64,000 nucleotides of DNA, from contig NZ_JAQZAJ010000001.1 in NCBI RefSeq assembly GCF_028737195.1, forward strand, positions 434,001 through 498,000, given 5' to 3'. The number at the start of each line of letters is the position of its first letter. Within the stretch, counting starts at the first letter, position 1. This DNA is from Pseudovibrio exalbescens (GTDB lineage: Bacteria > Pseudomonadota > Alphaproteobacteria > Rhizobiales > Stappiaceae). Of this stretch, positions 29,294-39,791 are shown one piece after another. Position numbers and translations under genes: made by a program. The notes beneath the pieces are model-generated. The model worked only from the letters and a program-made list of their open reading frames with translations. It searched no databases and had not been told where the DNA came from.

Positions 29294-30340
29294 CTACTTC
29301 CTTGATGGTCCTTCACGCTCTGCAGATTGGGCCCAGATGTTTATGTCCGCATCTTTTGCATACTTATCAATCAGGGTTAGCTCCTCTTCAGAGAACTCAA
29401 GCTTCTGGATTGCACCGACGCAATCGGATACCTGCTCTGGTCGACTGGCACCAATGAGGGCTGATGTGACACGGCCACCGCGAAGAACCCATGCCAGTGC
29501 CATCTGAGCCAATGTCTGGCCACGGCTTGCGGCAATGTCATTAAGTGCCCGAATGCTCGCCAGAGTTTCTTCTTTCAAGAAACCTTGAGGCAGGGACTTG
29601 CCTTGAGCGACGCGACTTTCTTCCGGAATACCGCCAAGGTATTTGGTGGTCAGCATACCCTGCGCCAGCGGCGAGAACACAATGCTGCCGACACCTTCCT
29701 CATCAAGCGTGTCGAGCAGCCCATCTTCCTCAACCCAGCGGTTCAACATGGAATAGCTTGGCTGATGAATAAGAAGCGGGGTGCCAAGCTGCTTCAATAT
29801 GGCAATTGCCTCTTTTGTTCGCTGGGCGTTGTAGGAGGAGATACCAATATAGAGGGCCTTGCCCTGGCGCACGATCTGGTCCAGTGCGCCCATTGTTTCT
29901 TCAAGTGGAGTTTCAGGATCAAAGCGGTGGGAGTAGAAAATGTCGACGTAGTCCAGCCCCATGCGTTTTAATGATTGGTCCAGACTGGAGACAAGATACT
30001 TGCGGCTGCCCCACTCACCATATGGGCCGGGCCACATGTCATATCCGGCCTTTGAGGAAATGATCATCTCATCTCGGTAGCCACGGAAGTCCTCGCGCAG
30101 GATCTGCCCGAATGCTTCTTCAGCTGATCCTTTCGGTGGGCCGTAGTTATTTGCAAGATCAAAATGAGTGATGCCGGCGTCAAATGCGGTTTGGCAGATC
30201 GCGCGCTTGTTTGCATGTGGGAAGTCTTCCCCAAAGTTGTGCCAGAAACCAAGCGAGATCGCCGGGAGCTTTAAGCCGCTTTTCCCGCATCGGTTGTATT
30301 TCATGGTGTCGTAGCGCTGGTCAGATGGGATATACCCCAT
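29294..30340 (-). CDS. Aldo/keto reductase, YghZ-like (L-glyceraldehyde 3-phosphate reductase)
   Basis: 348-residue NADPH-dependent TIM-barrel reductase. Close to E. coli YghZ/Gpr: CGKSGLKLPAISLGFWHNFG, HFDLANNYGPPKGSAEEAFG with the catalytic Asp and Tyr, KAGYDMWPGPYGEWGSRKYL with the catalytic Lys, and VTSALIGASRPEQV. YghZ detoxifies L-glyceraldehyde 3-phosphate and reduces methylglyoxal. The exact substrate here is inferred. The first ATG gives MGYIPSDQRYDTMKYN, and the internal ATG at codon 13 is an alternative. It lies 34 bases downstream of xthA on the same strand and probably shares its transcript. Confidence 0.93.
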   Translation of the reverse strand: MGYIPSDQRYDTMKYNRCGKSGLKLPAISLGFWHNFGEDFPHANKRAICQTAFDAGITHFDLANNYGPPKGSAEEAFGQILREDFRGYRDEMIISSKAGYDMWPGPYGEWGSRKYLVSSLDQSLKRMGLDYVDIFYSHRFDPETPLEETMGALDQIVRQGKALYIGISSYNAQRTKEAIAILKQLGTPLLIHQPSYSMLNRWVEEDGLLDTLDEEGVGSIVFSPLAQGMLTTKYLGGIPEESRVAQGKSLPQGFLKEETLASIRALNDIAASRGQTLAQMALAWVLRGGRVTSALIGASRPEQVSDCVGAIQKLEFSEEELTLIDKYAKDADINIWAQSAEREGPSRK

Positions 30341-30374
30341 GGCAGTTGCTCCCTGAATGCTTGCTAGAAAATGA

Positions 30375-31157
30375 TTACGCGGCGAGGTTCACCCAGACCG
30401 GTACGTGGTCGGATGGCTTTTCCCAGTCTCGAACATGTTTGTCGATGCCGGTACCCGTCATAATACTTGCGGCCTCGGGCGACAGAAGGAGATGATCAAT
30501 TCGGATGCCGTTATTTTTTTGCCAAGCACCAGCCTGGTAGTCCCAGAAGGTGTAGACACCTGCATCCTTGTTGGTTGCGCGGATTGCCTCGGTGAAGCCC
30601 AAATTTAGGAGCGCGCGGAACTTGGCGCGGCTTTCCGGTTGGAAGAGGGCGTCGCCGACCCAAGCTTCCGGTTTGGCGGCGTCTTCAGGCTGAGGGATCA
30701 CATTGTAGTCACCCAGCAATATGAATGCCTCTTCCTTCTTCAGTGTCTCCATGGCATGGGCGTGAAGGCGATCCATCCAGCTCAATTTGTATGGGAACTT
30801 TTCGGTCTCAATCGGATTGCCGTTTGGCAGGTAAAGGCAACCAAAACGGACCGGCTGCGTGTCGCCAGCGACCACACCTTCGATGTACCGGGCTTGCTCG
30901 TCGCTGTCGTCACCCGGCAAGCGTCGATTGACTTCCTCAAACGGGCGTTTGGAGAGCAGGGCTACGCCATTGAAGCCTTTCTGGCCATGGGTCTCAAGAT
31001 TATAGCCAAGCTCTTCAAAGGGCTGTCGTGGAAAGTTCTCGTCCACTGATTTGATTTCCTGAAAACATGCAATGTCCGGGCTTTCTTCTTTTAGCCACGT
31101 CAGAACAGTCTCAAGGCGCGCTTTGACGCCGTTGATGTTCCAGCTTGCAATTTTCAT
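30375..31157 (-). CDS. xthA: Exodeoxyribonuclease III (AP endonuclease)
   Basis: Repair enzyme of 260 residues cutting DNA at abasic sites and removing blocked 3' ends. Metal and catalytic motifs: KIASWNINGVKAR at the N-terminus, CFQEIKS with the metal-binding Glu, LLGDYNVIPQPED, and C-terminal IRIDHLLLSPEA and KPSDHVPVWV with the catalytic His. The ATG at 31157, preceded by GAGGG, matches the family start; the frame is open 29 codons upstream. It sits between erpA and the aldo/keto reductase gene. Confidence 0.96.
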   Translation of the reverse strand: MKIASWNINGVKARLETVLTWLKEESPDIACFQEIKSVDENFPRQPFEELGYNLETHGQKGFNGVALLSKRPFEEVNRRLPGDDSDEQARYIEGVVAGDTQPVRFGCLYLPNGNPIETEKFPYKLSWMDRLHAHAMETLKKEEAFILLGDYNVIPQPEDAAKPEAWVGDALFQPESRAKFRALLNLGFTEAIRATNKDAGVYTFWDYQAGAWQKNNGIRIDHLLLSPEAASIMTGTGIDKHVRDWEKPSDHVPVWVNLAA

Positions 31158-31276
31158 GGGAGCCCTCATCGTTTTCGAACCTGTGATTTGTACAGGGTTT
31201 CTACCACGTAAACGAAAGAGGGTGGAAGTGGAGTGAGAGGGCACTGCCCAACCAATTTGGTCGGGCAGCCGAATTG

Positions 31277-31609
31277 TCAGATGGAAAAGCTTGTTCCGCA
31301 GCCACAGCCCGCAGTTGCCTGAGGGTTTTTGATCTGGAAAGACTGTCCCATGATGTCATTGACGAAGTCGATGGTGGAGCCGTCCATGTACTGCACGGAG
31401 ATCGGGTCGATCAATACCGTTGCGCCGTCTTGCTGCAAGATAAGGTCATCCTCCTCGCGAGAAGTCACGAGGTCGTATTTGTATTGGAAGCCGGAGCATC
31501 CGCCACCTTCAACGCTTACACGCAGGACGGTGCCATCCGGCTCATTAGAGAGAATCTTGGCTACGCGTTTGATCGCTGCATCTGTGATAGCCACTGGTGT
31601 TTCGCTCAT
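31277..31609 (-). CDS. erpA: A-type iron-sulfur carrier ErpA
   Basis: 110-residue A-type carrier delivering iron-sulfur clusters to apoproteins such as IspG in bacteria that depend on the MEP pathway, which this one does (ispDF). The three conserved cysteines are in GGGCSGFQYKYD and the C-terminal GCGCGTSF. The ATG at 31609 gives MSETPVAIT; the frame extends 11 codons upstream. Its clients include radical-SAM enzymes such as LipA and PflA in this window. It is divergent from dgt. Confidence 0.94.
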   Translation of the reverse strand: MSETPVAITDAAIKRVAKILSNEPDGTVLRVSVEGGGCSGFQYKYDLVTSREEDDLILQQDGATVLIDPISVQYMDGSTIDFVNDIMGQSFQIKNPQATAGCGCGTSFSI

Positions 31610-31808
31610 TCTCTTAGTTCCCGTCGAGGCTATAGTGCCCAATCTCTTGTAGTTTCAGCCTGTATCTGTTTTACCTGAGGCAAATCACCTCAGGATTCTG
31701 GGGAGGCTGTCACCTATCGGTTTCATTGATGAACTACCTCAATAGGTATGTGTCTCAGAGCAAAGCGTCAATGCCCTTAAAAGGTGTTGCATTGGGGGAA
31801 ATGAACAA

Positions 31809-33026
31809 ATGACCGTTACACTTGGATATGGCGCGCAGCCCCGTGCTGCCTATGCTGTTGACCCCAACCTCACACGCGATCGGCTTTTTCCCGAGGCTTC
31901 AAGCCCGACGCGTACTCCGTTCCAGCGCGATCGTGATCGGATCATCCATTCCACCGCATTCCGCCGGCTCAAGCACAAGACCCAGGTCTTTGTTTATCAT
32001 GAGGGGGATCACTTCCGTACGAGGCTTACGCATACTATTGAGGTTTCGCAGATCGCTCGTTCGCTCGCAAGAGCGTTGCGTCTTGATGAGGACTTGGCAG
32101 AATGCCTGGCGCTTGCCCACGACCTCGGCCATACGCCGTTTGGTCATGAGGGGGAGGATGTGATGCACGAGTGCATGCAAGGCCATGGTGGATTTGATCA
32201 CAATGCTCAGTCATTGCGGATTGTGACGGATCTTGAGCGTCGCTATGCGCAGTTTGATGGCCTGAACCTCTCGTGGGAGACGTTAGAGGGTCTTGTGAAG
32301 CACAATGGGCCTATTACGGACAGGGCAGGGAATGCTGTTGGCAAGCTGGCAAAAAACGGAATTCCATTCGCGATTCAAGAATATGCGAAGCGTCAGGATT
32401 TGATGTTGTGGTCCTGGCCGAGTGCGGAAGCACAGGTGGCGGCAATTGCCGATGACATTGCCTATGATGCGCATGATCTTGACGATGGTCTGCGCGCGGG
32501 TCTTTTGAGCTTTGATGCGATGCATGAGGTTCCATTGCTCGATGAAATCCTGACGGAAGTAGATACGCTTCATCCAGGGCTTGAGGATGGACGCCGGATC
32601 CATGAGATGGTGCGCCGTTGCATTACACGTATGGTCGAAGATGTCATCTCTGAGAGCATCCGCCGATTGGAGCTACTTGCGCCAAGTCGCGTTGATGAAA
32701 TTCGCTTTGCAGATCATGCGGTGGTCTCGTTTTCAAGCGATATGGCCAAGAAGGAAAAGGCTTTAAAGGCTTTTCTTTTCCAGAATTTGTATCGTCATCC
32801 AGATGTTCTTGAGGTGCGAAAGAAAGTTGCGCAGGTAACGCGTGATCTTTTTGATCTCTACATGAAAAAGCCGATAAAAATGCCAGAGCCGTGGTCTGAA
32901 GGGTTGGCTGGCATGGATTCCACCTACATTGCGCGACGCGTTTGCGATTTTATTGCTGGAATGACAGACCGTTACGCAATCGACGAGCACCGCAGATTAT
33001 TTGACGATACGCCAGATTTGCGCTAG
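31809..33026 (+). CDS. dgt: Deoxyguanosinetriphosphate triphosphohydrolase-like protein
   Basis: HD-domain dNTPase of 405 residues hydrolysing dNTPs to deoxynucleosides and triphosphate. The metal site is [16 protein letters not shown] followed by [19 protein letters not shown], and [17 protein letters not shown] near residue 215. Bacterial homologues of this length often act on several dNTPs rather than dGTP only. The ATG is preceded by GGGGGAAATGAACAA. erpA / dgt-argS is a conserved order in rhizobia-like bacteria. Confidence 0.93.
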   Translation: MTVTLGYGAQPRAAYAVDPNLTRDRLFPEASSPTRTPFQRDRDRIIHSTAFRRLKHKTQVFVYHEGDHFRTRLTHTIEVSQIARSLARALRLDEDLAECLALAHDLGHTPFGHEGEDVMHECMQGHGGFDHNAQSLRIVTDLERRYAQFDGLNLSWETLEGLVKHNGPITDRAGNAVGKLAKNGIPFAIQEYAKRQDLMLWSWPSAEAQVAAIADDIAYDAHDLDDGLRAGLLSFDAMHEVPLLDEILTEVDTLHPGLEDGRRIHEMVRRCITRMVEDVISESIRRLELLAPSRVDEIRFADHAVVSFSSDMAKKEKALKAFLFQNLYRHPDVLEVRKKVAQVTRDLFDLYMKKPIKMPEPWSEGLAGMDSTYIARRVCDFIAGMTDRYAIDEHRRLFDDTPDLR

Positions 33027-33122
33027 TGCCGCCAAGCAAACAAAAAATCTATCCTGCCTTAGTGGCTGCTGGGGAGCCTTCAGCGCGGGCAGGGTGGCAG
33101 ACACACATTTAGGCTAGAAACA

Positions 33123-34877
33123 ATGAACATCTTCGCAGATTTTGCTGAGCGGATAAGTGCGGTTGTTGCTGCGCTTGGGTTGGAACCGGAAGCGGGAGCG
33201 CTTGACCTCTCCCGAGTAACGGTTGAACCGCCGCGAGATGCTGCACATGGTGATTTGGCGACGAACGCTGCCATGGTGCTCTCCAAGCAGTTGAAGATGA
33301 AGCCGCGCGATCTTGCTGAGAAGATCGCTGAAGGTCTGCGCTCTGACAGCGACGTAGCTGCTGTTGATGTTGCCGGGCCAGGCTTCATCAACATCCGCGT
33401 CAATCCAGTCGTCTGGTCCCGTGTGCTGGGCGCTGTTGTCTCTGCTAGACAGAATTTTGGCCGCTCAGCTCGCGGGCAAAACACCAAGGTGAACGTTGAG
33501 TATGTCTCAGCCAACCCGACAGGGCCCATGCATGTGGGGCACACCCGTGGGGCCGTGGTCGGTGATGCGCTCGCCAACCTCCTTTCATTTGCCGGTTACG
33601 ATGTAACCCGTGAATACCTCATCAACGATGCGGGCTCTCAGATCGACGTTCTGGCACAATCTGCATACCTTAGGTATCTGGAAGCCCTTGGCGAAGATAT
33701 TGGCGAGATACCAGAGGGCTTGTACCCTGGTGAGTATCTGATCCCGGTTGGGCAATCCTTGAAGGAAGAGTTCGGCGCGTCTTTTAAAGACAAGCCTGAA
33801 GCAGAGCGCCATGCCTTTTTGAAGGATTTTACTGTCTCCAAGATGATGGAGATGATCAAGGCCGACCTCGATCTTCTCAATGTGCATCACGATGTGTTCT
33901 ACTCTGAAAAGTCGATGCATGGTGAGGGGAAGGCCATCGACCTGACGCTCGACTCCTTGCGTGCGCGTGATCTGGTTTATCAAGGCACCTTGCCGCCCCC
34001 TAAAGGCGAGTTGCCAGATGACTGGGAAGATCGCGAGCAGACACTGTTCCGCTCTTCCAACTATGGCGATGATATCGACCGACCGCTGGTAAAGTCTGAT
34101 GGCAGCTACACTTACTTTGCCGCCGATGTTGCCTACTTCAAGGACAAACTCGATCGTGGTTTCAAGGAAATGATCTTCATCCTTGGTGCAGACCATGCGG
34201 GCTATGTAAAGCGTCTTGAAGCTGTGGGCCGTGCCGTTTCCGGTGGTTCTGCAGAGGTGATTTGTCGTCTGTGCCAGTTGGTAAAGCTCTTCCGCGCTGG
34301 TGAGCCAGTCAAGATGTCCAAACGCTCGGGTAACTTCGTAACTCTTCGCGATGTTGTGGAAGAAGTTGGAAGAGATCCTGTGCGTTTCATGATGCTTTAT
34401 AGAAAAAATGACGCACATCTGGACTTTGACTTCCAGAAAGTTACGGAGCAGTCAAAAGACAATCCCGTCTTTTACGTGCAGTATGGTCACGCCCGCTGTA
34501 AGTCCGTTCTACGCCAGGCTGCCGAAGAGTTAGGCGGGCTTTCTGTTTTTCCTGAAGGTCTTAGAGCTGCTGACTATGCTTTGCTGGAGGATGAAGGTGA
34601 GCAAAATATCATTGCTAAACTTGCTCAATGGCCTCGGATAGTTGACGGCGCAGCTGAAGCTCACGAACCTCACAGGGTGGCGTTTTATCTTTACGAGCTG
34701 GCAAGTGCACTTCACGGACACTGGTCAAAAGGCAAGGAAAAGCCGCAATTACGCTTTATTAATGATAAAAAGCCAGAATTAACCTTGGCTCGACTCGCAT
34801 TGGTATATGCGGTTTCCCAAGTGATCGCTTCCGGCCTGAAGGTACTGGGTGTGGATGCTCCTGAGGAAATGCGATAG
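33123..34877 (+). CDS. argS: Arginyl-tRNA synthetase
   Basis: Class I aminoacyl-tRNA synthetase, 584 residues. The N-terminal Add-1 domain is followed by [20 protein letters not shown] with the HIGH-like motif (HVGH), and [14 protein letters not shown] carries KMSKS. The C-terminal DALR anticodon-binding domain ends in [11 protein letters not shown]. All parts are complete. The gene is 96 bases after dgt and is followed by a stem-loop and the SPOR protein gene. Confidence 0.97.
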   Translation: MNIFADFAERISAVVAALGLEPEAGALDLSRVTVEPPRDAAHGDLATNAAMVLSKQLKMKPRDLAEKIAEGLRSDSDVAAVDVAGPGFINIRVNPVVWSRVLGAVVSARQNFGRSARGQNTKVNVEYVSANPTGPMHVGHTRGAVVGDALANLLSFAGYDVTREYLINDAGSQIDVLAQSAYLRYLEALGEDIGEIPEGLYPGEYLIPVGQSLKEEFGASFKDKPEAERHAFLKDFTVSKMMEMIKADLDLLNVHHDVFYSEKSMHGEGKAIDLTLDSLRARDLVYQGTLPPPKGELPDDWEDREQTLFRSSNYGDDIDRPLVKSDGSYTYFAADVAYFKDKLDRGFKEMIFILGADHAGYVKRLEAVGRAVSGGSAEVICRLCQLVKLFRAGEPVKMSKRSGNFVTLRDVVEEVGRDPVRFMMLYRKNDAHLDFDFQKVTEQSKDNPVFYVQYGHARCKSVLRQAAEELGGLSVFPEGLRAADYALLEDEGEQNIIAKLAQWPRIVDGAAEAHEPHRVAFYLYELASALHGHWSKGKEKPQLRFINDKKPELTLARLALVYAVSQVIASGLKVLGVDAPEEMR

Positions 34878-34906
34878 TGCAGTCAATGACTTAGTGTATC
34901 AGAGTA

Positions 34907-34938
34907 CAGAGGTTCGCGGTATTGGTCGCGAGCCTCTG
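34907..34938 (+). other. Stem-loop between argS and the SPOR-protein gene
   Basis: A 12-bp stem (34907-34918 with 34927-34938) with an 8-base loop. Its single non-Watson-Crick position is a G-U pair on the plus strand and an A-C mismatch on the minus strand, which supports function in plus-strand RNA. Only CTTTA follows, so it is a partial terminator or a processing site. Confidence 0.5.
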
Positions 34939-34961
34939 CTTTAGGGGAAGACTTCGCTGCT

Positions 34962-37844
34962 ATGTCCAAACGCACCGACTACGATATTCCGGGTGGCGCG
35001 CAACCAGCACCTGAAAAGAACACAGGACAGCAAGGCTGGGTGCCTGACGAAGATCCGTTGGTGGAATTGGCCCGCATCGTAGGCGAGAGCGCCACACGTT
35101 ACCGCCCAAGCTCTCGTTTGGATGATGGTACCCCTGACAGCATTTTACCGCCGCCACCAACAAGTACACCGGCCGAGACACCAAACTCCGATCCATTCGC
35201 CGCTTTGGATGCCGCGTTTCGCAATCTGGGGACTCCAGCAGAACAGGAAGTAACGCCTGAAGAGCAGGCAGCTCAGAGCTCAGATGAGCGGGTTGATGCG
35301 CCATCACCGTTGCGCGTTTCGGAATCGCCGCGAGCTACTTCTCCGTACGTCCCGCCCGTTGAAACTGGTGAGCCGTTTGATCCCGAGCGTTTTGTAGCGA
35401 ATGAACCATTCGTCGCGCCGCCTGCTCCGAATGACAGCGCACCTGAAGTTTACGCATCACCAGCGCCATCTGTTGAGCTCCCAACCCATCGTGAAGCGCA
35501 GCTGGAAGTGGCCGAAGCTTCGTCTGCTGATCCGCGCTCCGGTGATACGTTTTATGAGTATGGCGTAGACGAGCAGCCTCAGTCGCCGTCGTCTACACAC
35601 GATTTTTCGGCGAGTTCTGCCAGTTCGCAGCCGTCCCCAGCCAAGCCTGCTGAAGTAGAGGGGCCTGTTTCTGCGGCGGCTAGTGCTTCGTCAACAACTT
35701 ACGCAGCTTTTGAGCCTGAAGTCTTTCCAGAGTCTGAAGTCTCTCCTGAAATGCCTGCTGAGCCAAATTTTGGCGAGCCGGAAGAGCCTGTAGCGCCAGC
35801 CTTGGTTGGGGATGCAGCGGCTCGTCCTAACGAGCCGAACTTTGACTTTGAAGCCGAACTTTCTCGTGACCTGGAAAGCAGCCTGGCTGCAAGCCTTGGC
35901 GGAGAAAAGTCTTCCGACGTTGCTGAGCCGGTTATAGAACCGCCTCTGCCTGAACAGCCAAGTGTGAGCGCGCCAAACGCGGCTGCTCCAACCGTCGCGG
36001 CACACGTACCTGTTACGACTGCGCCGGGTGCTGGTGTTGCGGCCAGTTCTAATGAGGTGACCGGTGCTTATGAGTTGGGATCGGGCATTGAGCCAACAAG
36101 ACCTCAAGCAGTCGACCTGCGTTCCTCCCTTGACGAAACGCACCAGCATCCAGGCGAGTTGGACACTCCAGCCCCCTCTAGCGGTTTCACTCCTGACTTC
36201 GGTCAGTTTGAGTTGGACACGAAGGGCGAAGATGAGACTGCCGTTTCTCCGATACCTCTGGAGCCAGCGTCAGTGCGCGCTGCTCCAGAAGTGCCGGAGT
36301 TTGAAGCCGATCTTCTTGCAGAGCTGAATGCGCGGCACGTGTACGATACTGGTAACAACGCACCTGAGGTTTCGGTAGAGCAAAGCGCGTCAGAGGAACA
36401 GAGTGCACCTGATCCGCTGGCAAGTTTTGAAGATGAGTTGATTGCCTCAATGGATCGCAGTGCCATTGAACGACCTCTTGCAGATGCGCAGGACGACGAG
36501 CTGTTTGCCCCTCCGGGTTACTCCGCCGCGCAGATGAAGAAGGACGAGGAAGATATTGATGAAATGACTTGGCCAGCTGCTGCCGAGCACATTTCAAACA
36601 GTGAGTACGACGACAACGAAGATCAAACACCACCTCCGCAAGGATATGATCTGGATGCGGTTGCGCAGGCCATGCGCGCCGAGGATCCGTCCTTGAATGG
36701 AGAAGGCATTTTGCCGGCTGTCGCGCCCGCTGCTGCCACGCAGAGCGCCTATGACGAGGAAGAGGAAGCTCTTCGCAAGAGCGGTGGTTTGAAACGCGGC
36801 CTGTTGGCGGCGGCATCCATTGGCGGTGTACTCATCCTCGGCGGTGCAGGGTACTTTGTGCTCGGCCTCGGCGGTGAGGTTGCAGACAGCACTCCTCCGC
36901 GCATCATTCTGGCCGAAAACACTCCGATGAAAGAGTTCCCGGATCCGGCTGAGCAACCCTCGGACAAAAATCAGGCTCAGATCCTTCTTCCAAACAGCAG
37001 TCAGGAAGCTCCAGAGGGCGAACGGATGTTGCCTCGGGACACCGCGAGGGTAGATCCTCTGCCACCTGCACCTGATGCAGAGGCGGAAGAAAATAACGCT
37101 CTGATCGTCAATACACCAAAGCGTGTTCGCACCGTTGTTGTGCGCCCGGACGGGACAATCGTTTCTGCAGACAGCCTGTCTGAAAACGCCCAGCAGGACA
37201 GCACGCGTTTGTTGTCACAGCAGCAGACGGCTTCGCTCGGTACCATTGGCAGTGATGCCTCTGGTTCTGGCAACCAGCCAACCGTTGGGGCGTTCTCTGG
37301 AACGACGCAGGCACAATCTTCGTCTCTTGGTATTCGCAGTACCTCACAAGAGCCTGCGACACCTGCGCCTTCGAATCCGTTTGACGTTTCTGCGCAAAAT
37401 GGCGACGAAGAGGTGACTGAAGTTGCACCTGAAGCAATTGTAGAGGCAACGCCTCGCATCAAGCCAGAGGTTCCGGCAACTCAGGTTGCCTCCGCTTCGT
37501 TTAGCGGTAACACCTCAGGACCACTTGTGCTTAGCCCAACCGCCGCACCTCCTGCGCCAGCTGCCGCTGCTCCATCTGTTGGAGGCTCAATACCGGCTGG
37601 GGCGTACATTGTTCAGGTTTCCTCTGTGCGCACGCAGCAAGAGGCGAATGGCGAAATTCGTAGCCTTAGAAACCGTTTCCCAAGCCTGATGTCGGGCGTA
37701 AACCCTGTCGTGGTGCGTGCTGATCTTGGTGACAAAGGGATTTTCTACCGGGTGAGAATTCCGTTTGACGGGCAGGGCAGCGCCAACCAGTTCTGCACAG
37801 ATCTGAAAAATGCTGGTGGGGATTGCTTCGTTCGCCGGAACTAA
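34962..37844 (+). CDS. SPOR-domain membrane protein with very long acidic cytoplasmic part
   Basis: 960-residue bitopic protein. Residues 1-605 are low-complexity, rich in Ala, Pro, Glu and Ser, and probably disordered in the cytoplasm. One membrane helix follows at about 610-632 (GLLAAASIGGVLILGGAGYF), preceded by a basic KRG. A periplasmic linker of about 245 residues rich in Thr, Ser and Pro comes next, then a C-terminal SPOR domain from about residue 878 (GAYIVQVSSVRTQQEANGEI), the fold that binds denuded septal glycan. The architecture is FtsN-like but the cytoplasmic part is far longer than in FtsN. Position between argS and nagZ is conserved in related bacteria. A divisome role is inferred. 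Confidence 0.85.
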   Translation: MSKRTDYDIPGGAQPAPEKNTGQQGWVPDEDPLVELARIVGESATRYRPSSRLDDGTPDSILPPPPTSTPAETPNSDPFAALDAAFRNLGTPAEQEVTPEEQAAQSSDERVDAPSPLRVSESPRATSPYVPPVETGEPFDPERFVANEPFVAPPAPNDSAPEVYASPAPSVELPTHREAQLEVAEASSADPRSGDTFYEYGVDEQPQSPSSTHDFSASSASSQPSPAKPAEVEGPVSAAASASSTTYAAFEPEVFPESEVSPEMPAEPNFGEPEEPVAPALVGDAAARPNEPNFDFEAELSRDLESSLAASLGGEKSSDVAEPVIEPPLPEQPSVSAPNAAAPTVAAHVPVTTAPGAGVAASSNEVTGAYELGSGIEPTRPQAVDLRSSLDETHQHPGELDTPAPSSGFTPDFGQFELDTKGEDETAVSPIPLEPASVRAAPEVPEFEADLLAELNARHVYDTGNNAPEVSVEQSASEEQSAPDPLASFEDELIASMDRSAIERPLADAQDDELFAPPGYSAAQMKKDEEDIDEMTWPAAAEHISNSEYDDNEDQTPPPQGYDLDAVAQAMRAEDPSLNGEGILPAVAPAAATQSAYDEEEEALRKSGGLKRGLLAAASIGGVLILGGAGYFVLGLGGEVADSTPPRIILAENTPMKEFPDPAEQPSDKNQAQILLPNSSQEAPEGERMLPRDTARVDPLPPAPDAEAEENNALIVNTPKRVRTVVVRPDGTIVSADSLSENAQQDSTRLLSQQQTASLGTIGSDASGSGNQPTVGAFSGTTQAQSSSLGIRSTSQEPATPAPSNPFDVSAQNGDEEVTEVAPEAIVEATPRIKPEVPATQVASASFSGNTSGPLVLSPTAAPPAPAAAAPSVGGSIPAGAYIVQVSSVRTQQEANGEIRSLRNRFPSLMSGVNPVVVRADLGDKGIFYRVRIPFDGQGSANQFCTDLKNAGGDCFVRRN

Positions 37845-37895
37845 GCTGCTCTCTTGCTTGACGCGGCGGACGCGTCAAGCTACCCCGAATGGGTA

Positions 37896-38924
37896 ATGAG
37901 CTACAAAACCTTTATCAGTGGATGCGCGGGCACCTCACTTTCCGAGGATGAGATCGATTTCTTCAAGACTGAAAAGCCTTGGGGTTTGATCGTTTTTGCG
38001 CGCAACATAGACACCCCAGAACAGATTTCACACCTTACTTCTCAGTTTCGCATGGCTGTGAAACGAGAAGATGCACCTGTTTTCATAGATCAGGAAGGCG
38101 GGCGTGTTCGCCGCCTTCGGCCGCCGCATTGGCCGGAGTATCCGGCCATGGGAAAGCTCGCTCGCCTTTGGGACGTAGACCCGGAGAAGGCCAAGCGAGC
38201 CGTATACCTCCAGAGCTATCTGATGGGTATTGATCTGATTTCCCTCGGGATTACAGTCAATTGCCTCCCGGTTCTTGATGTGCGCACTGAAGGGGCGAGC
38301 GATATCGTCGGAGACAGGTCCTATGGGACCAGCCCGGATGTTGTCATCGCGCTTGGTCGTGCCGCTATCGATGGAACACTTGCAGCTGGCGTTGTTCCGG
38401 TCATGAAGCACATGCCGGGTCACGGCCGGGCGCTTGTTGACAGCCACCTTGAACTCCCGAGAGTGAAAGCGGCTTTGGCGGAACTCGAAACAAAGGATTT
38501 CGTTCCCTTCAAGGCGCTCGCGGATTGTCCAATGGCCATGACTGCTCACATTGTTTTTGAGGCGATCGATCCTGACAATCCGGTAACGCAGTCACCCTGC
38601 GCCATTTCTGAAGTGTTGCGCGGGAAACTGGGGTTTCAAGGATGCCTGTTGAGCGATGATATCTCTATGAAGGCACTTGGTGGTGATGTTGAGCAACGGG
38701 TAAAGCTCATCATTGAGGCCGGGTGTGACATGGTCTTGCATTGCAACGGCGATATGCAAGAAATGGTGGCAGTGGCACGGGCTGTGCCATGGGCGAAGGA
38801 TGGCTGCTTCATGCGGGCTAATGAAGCAATGCAATCTGCTCTGGCACCACAGCCTGTGGCGAATGCTTCAGGGCTTAGAGATGAATTTGAGGAACTGGTC
38901 CGTCAGGCTGGGGAGCTGACCTAA
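37896..38924 (+). CDS. nagZ: Beta-N-acetylhexosaminidase NagZ
   Basis: Glycoside hydrolase family 3 enzyme of peptidoglycan recycling, removing GlcNAc from anhydro-muropeptides in the cytoplasm. 342 residues: FIDQEGGRVRRLRPPHWPEY near residue 60, the family catalytic loop KHMPGHGRALVDSHLELP with the unusual catalytic His, and the nucleophile Asp in LLSDDISMKALGG. The ATG at 37896 (MSYKTFISGCAG) is preferred; the frame opens 14 codons earlier. It ends three bases before scpA and is downstream of the SPOR protein gene. Confidence 0.95.
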   Translation: MSYKTFISGCAGTSLSEDEIDFFKTEKPWGLIVFARNIDTPEQISHLTSQFRMAVKREDAPVFIDQEGGRVRRLRPPHWPEYPAMGKLARLWDVDPEKAKRAVYLQSYLMGIDLISLGITVNCLPVLDVRTEGASDIVGDRSYGTSPDVVIALGRAAIDGTLAAGVVPVMKHMPGHGRALVDSHLELPRVKAALAELETKDFVPFKALADCPMAMTAHIVFEAIDPDNPVTQSPCAISEVLRGKLGFQGCLLSDDISMKALGGDVEQRVKLIIEAGCDMVLHCNGDMQEMVAVARAVPWAKDGCFMRANEAMQSALAPQPVANASGLRDEFEELVRQAGELT

Positions 38925-38927
38925 TAT

Positions 38928-39791
38928 ATGTCTGATACGTCCATCGCAGAAGGTGGGGCGACGGAGGTTCAGGATGATTTTCTGACCCCTTCAGCGCCGG
39001 AAAACGCCGGGTTGTCCGAGCCGAGCCTTCGCGTGGATGTGGAGGGCTTTGAGGGGCCGTTGGACCTGCTCCTTACACTTGCACGTTCGCAAAAGGTGGA
39101 CATTACCAAAGTTTCCATTTTGCAGCTGACTGAGCAGTATCTTTCGTTTGTTCGCGAAGCGCGGCGCTTACGCCTTGAACTCGCAGCGGACTATCTGGTT
39201 ATGGCAGCTTGGCTTGCCTATCTGAAATCGCGTTTGCTTTTGCCGGTCGAAAGCTCTGACGACGAACCGAGTGGCGAGGAACTGGCCGCGGCTCTGGCCT
39301 TCAGATTGCAACGTCTTGAGGCAATGCGTGACGCTGCTGCCAAATTGATGAACCTGGACCGGCTTCGGCGTGACGTCTTTCCTCGCGGGACGCCGGAAAC
39401 AGTTTCGATCGAAAAAACCAGTGTCTGGTCTGCAAGCCTTTATGATTTGCTCACGGCGTATGCTTCTCAGCGCCAACGGAGCTCGGTAACATCAGTGCAC
39501 TATGAGAAGCGCCAAGTCTGGTCGCTTCAAGAAGCGCGGGCACTGTTACAGCGGCTGATTGGCGCTGCGGCCGACTGGACACCCATTGATCGCTTTCTGC
39601 TGCAATATATGGACGACCCGCGACAGCGCTCGACAATTTTGGCGTCCACCTTTTCTGCCAGTCTGGAGTTGGTTCGGGAGGGGCAAATCGAGCTTCAGCA
39701 ATCGGAACCATTTGAACGGCTCTATATGCGCTCCAGGCCGAAATCACCCGAGGCCGACGAGCAAGCACAAGAGCAGGGGGTACTTGAATGA
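38928..39791 (+). CDS. scpA: Segregation and condensation protein A
   Basis: Kleisin subunit of the SMC-ScpAB condensin complex that organises the chromosome. 287 residues: a variable acidic N-terminus, then the kleisin core VEGFEGPLDLLLTLARSQKVDI and LAADYLVMAAWLAYLKSRLLLP, and a C-terminal winged helix that binds the SMC head. It overlaps scpB by four bases (ATGA). The SMC gene is not in the window. Confidence 0.95.
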   Translation: MSDTSIAEGGATEVQDDFLTPSAPENAGLSEPSLRVDVEGFEGPLDLLLTLARSQKVDITKVSILQLTEQYLSFVREARRLRLELAADYLVMAAWLAYLKSRLLLPVESSDDEPSGEELAAALAFRLQRLEAMRDAAAKLMNLDRLRRDVFPRGTPETVSIEKTSVWSASLYDLLTAYASQRQRSSVTSVHYEKRQVWSLQEARALLQRLIGAAADWTPIDRFLLQYMDDPRQRSTILASTFSASLELVREGQIELQQSEPFERLYMRSRPKSPEADEQAQEQGVLE

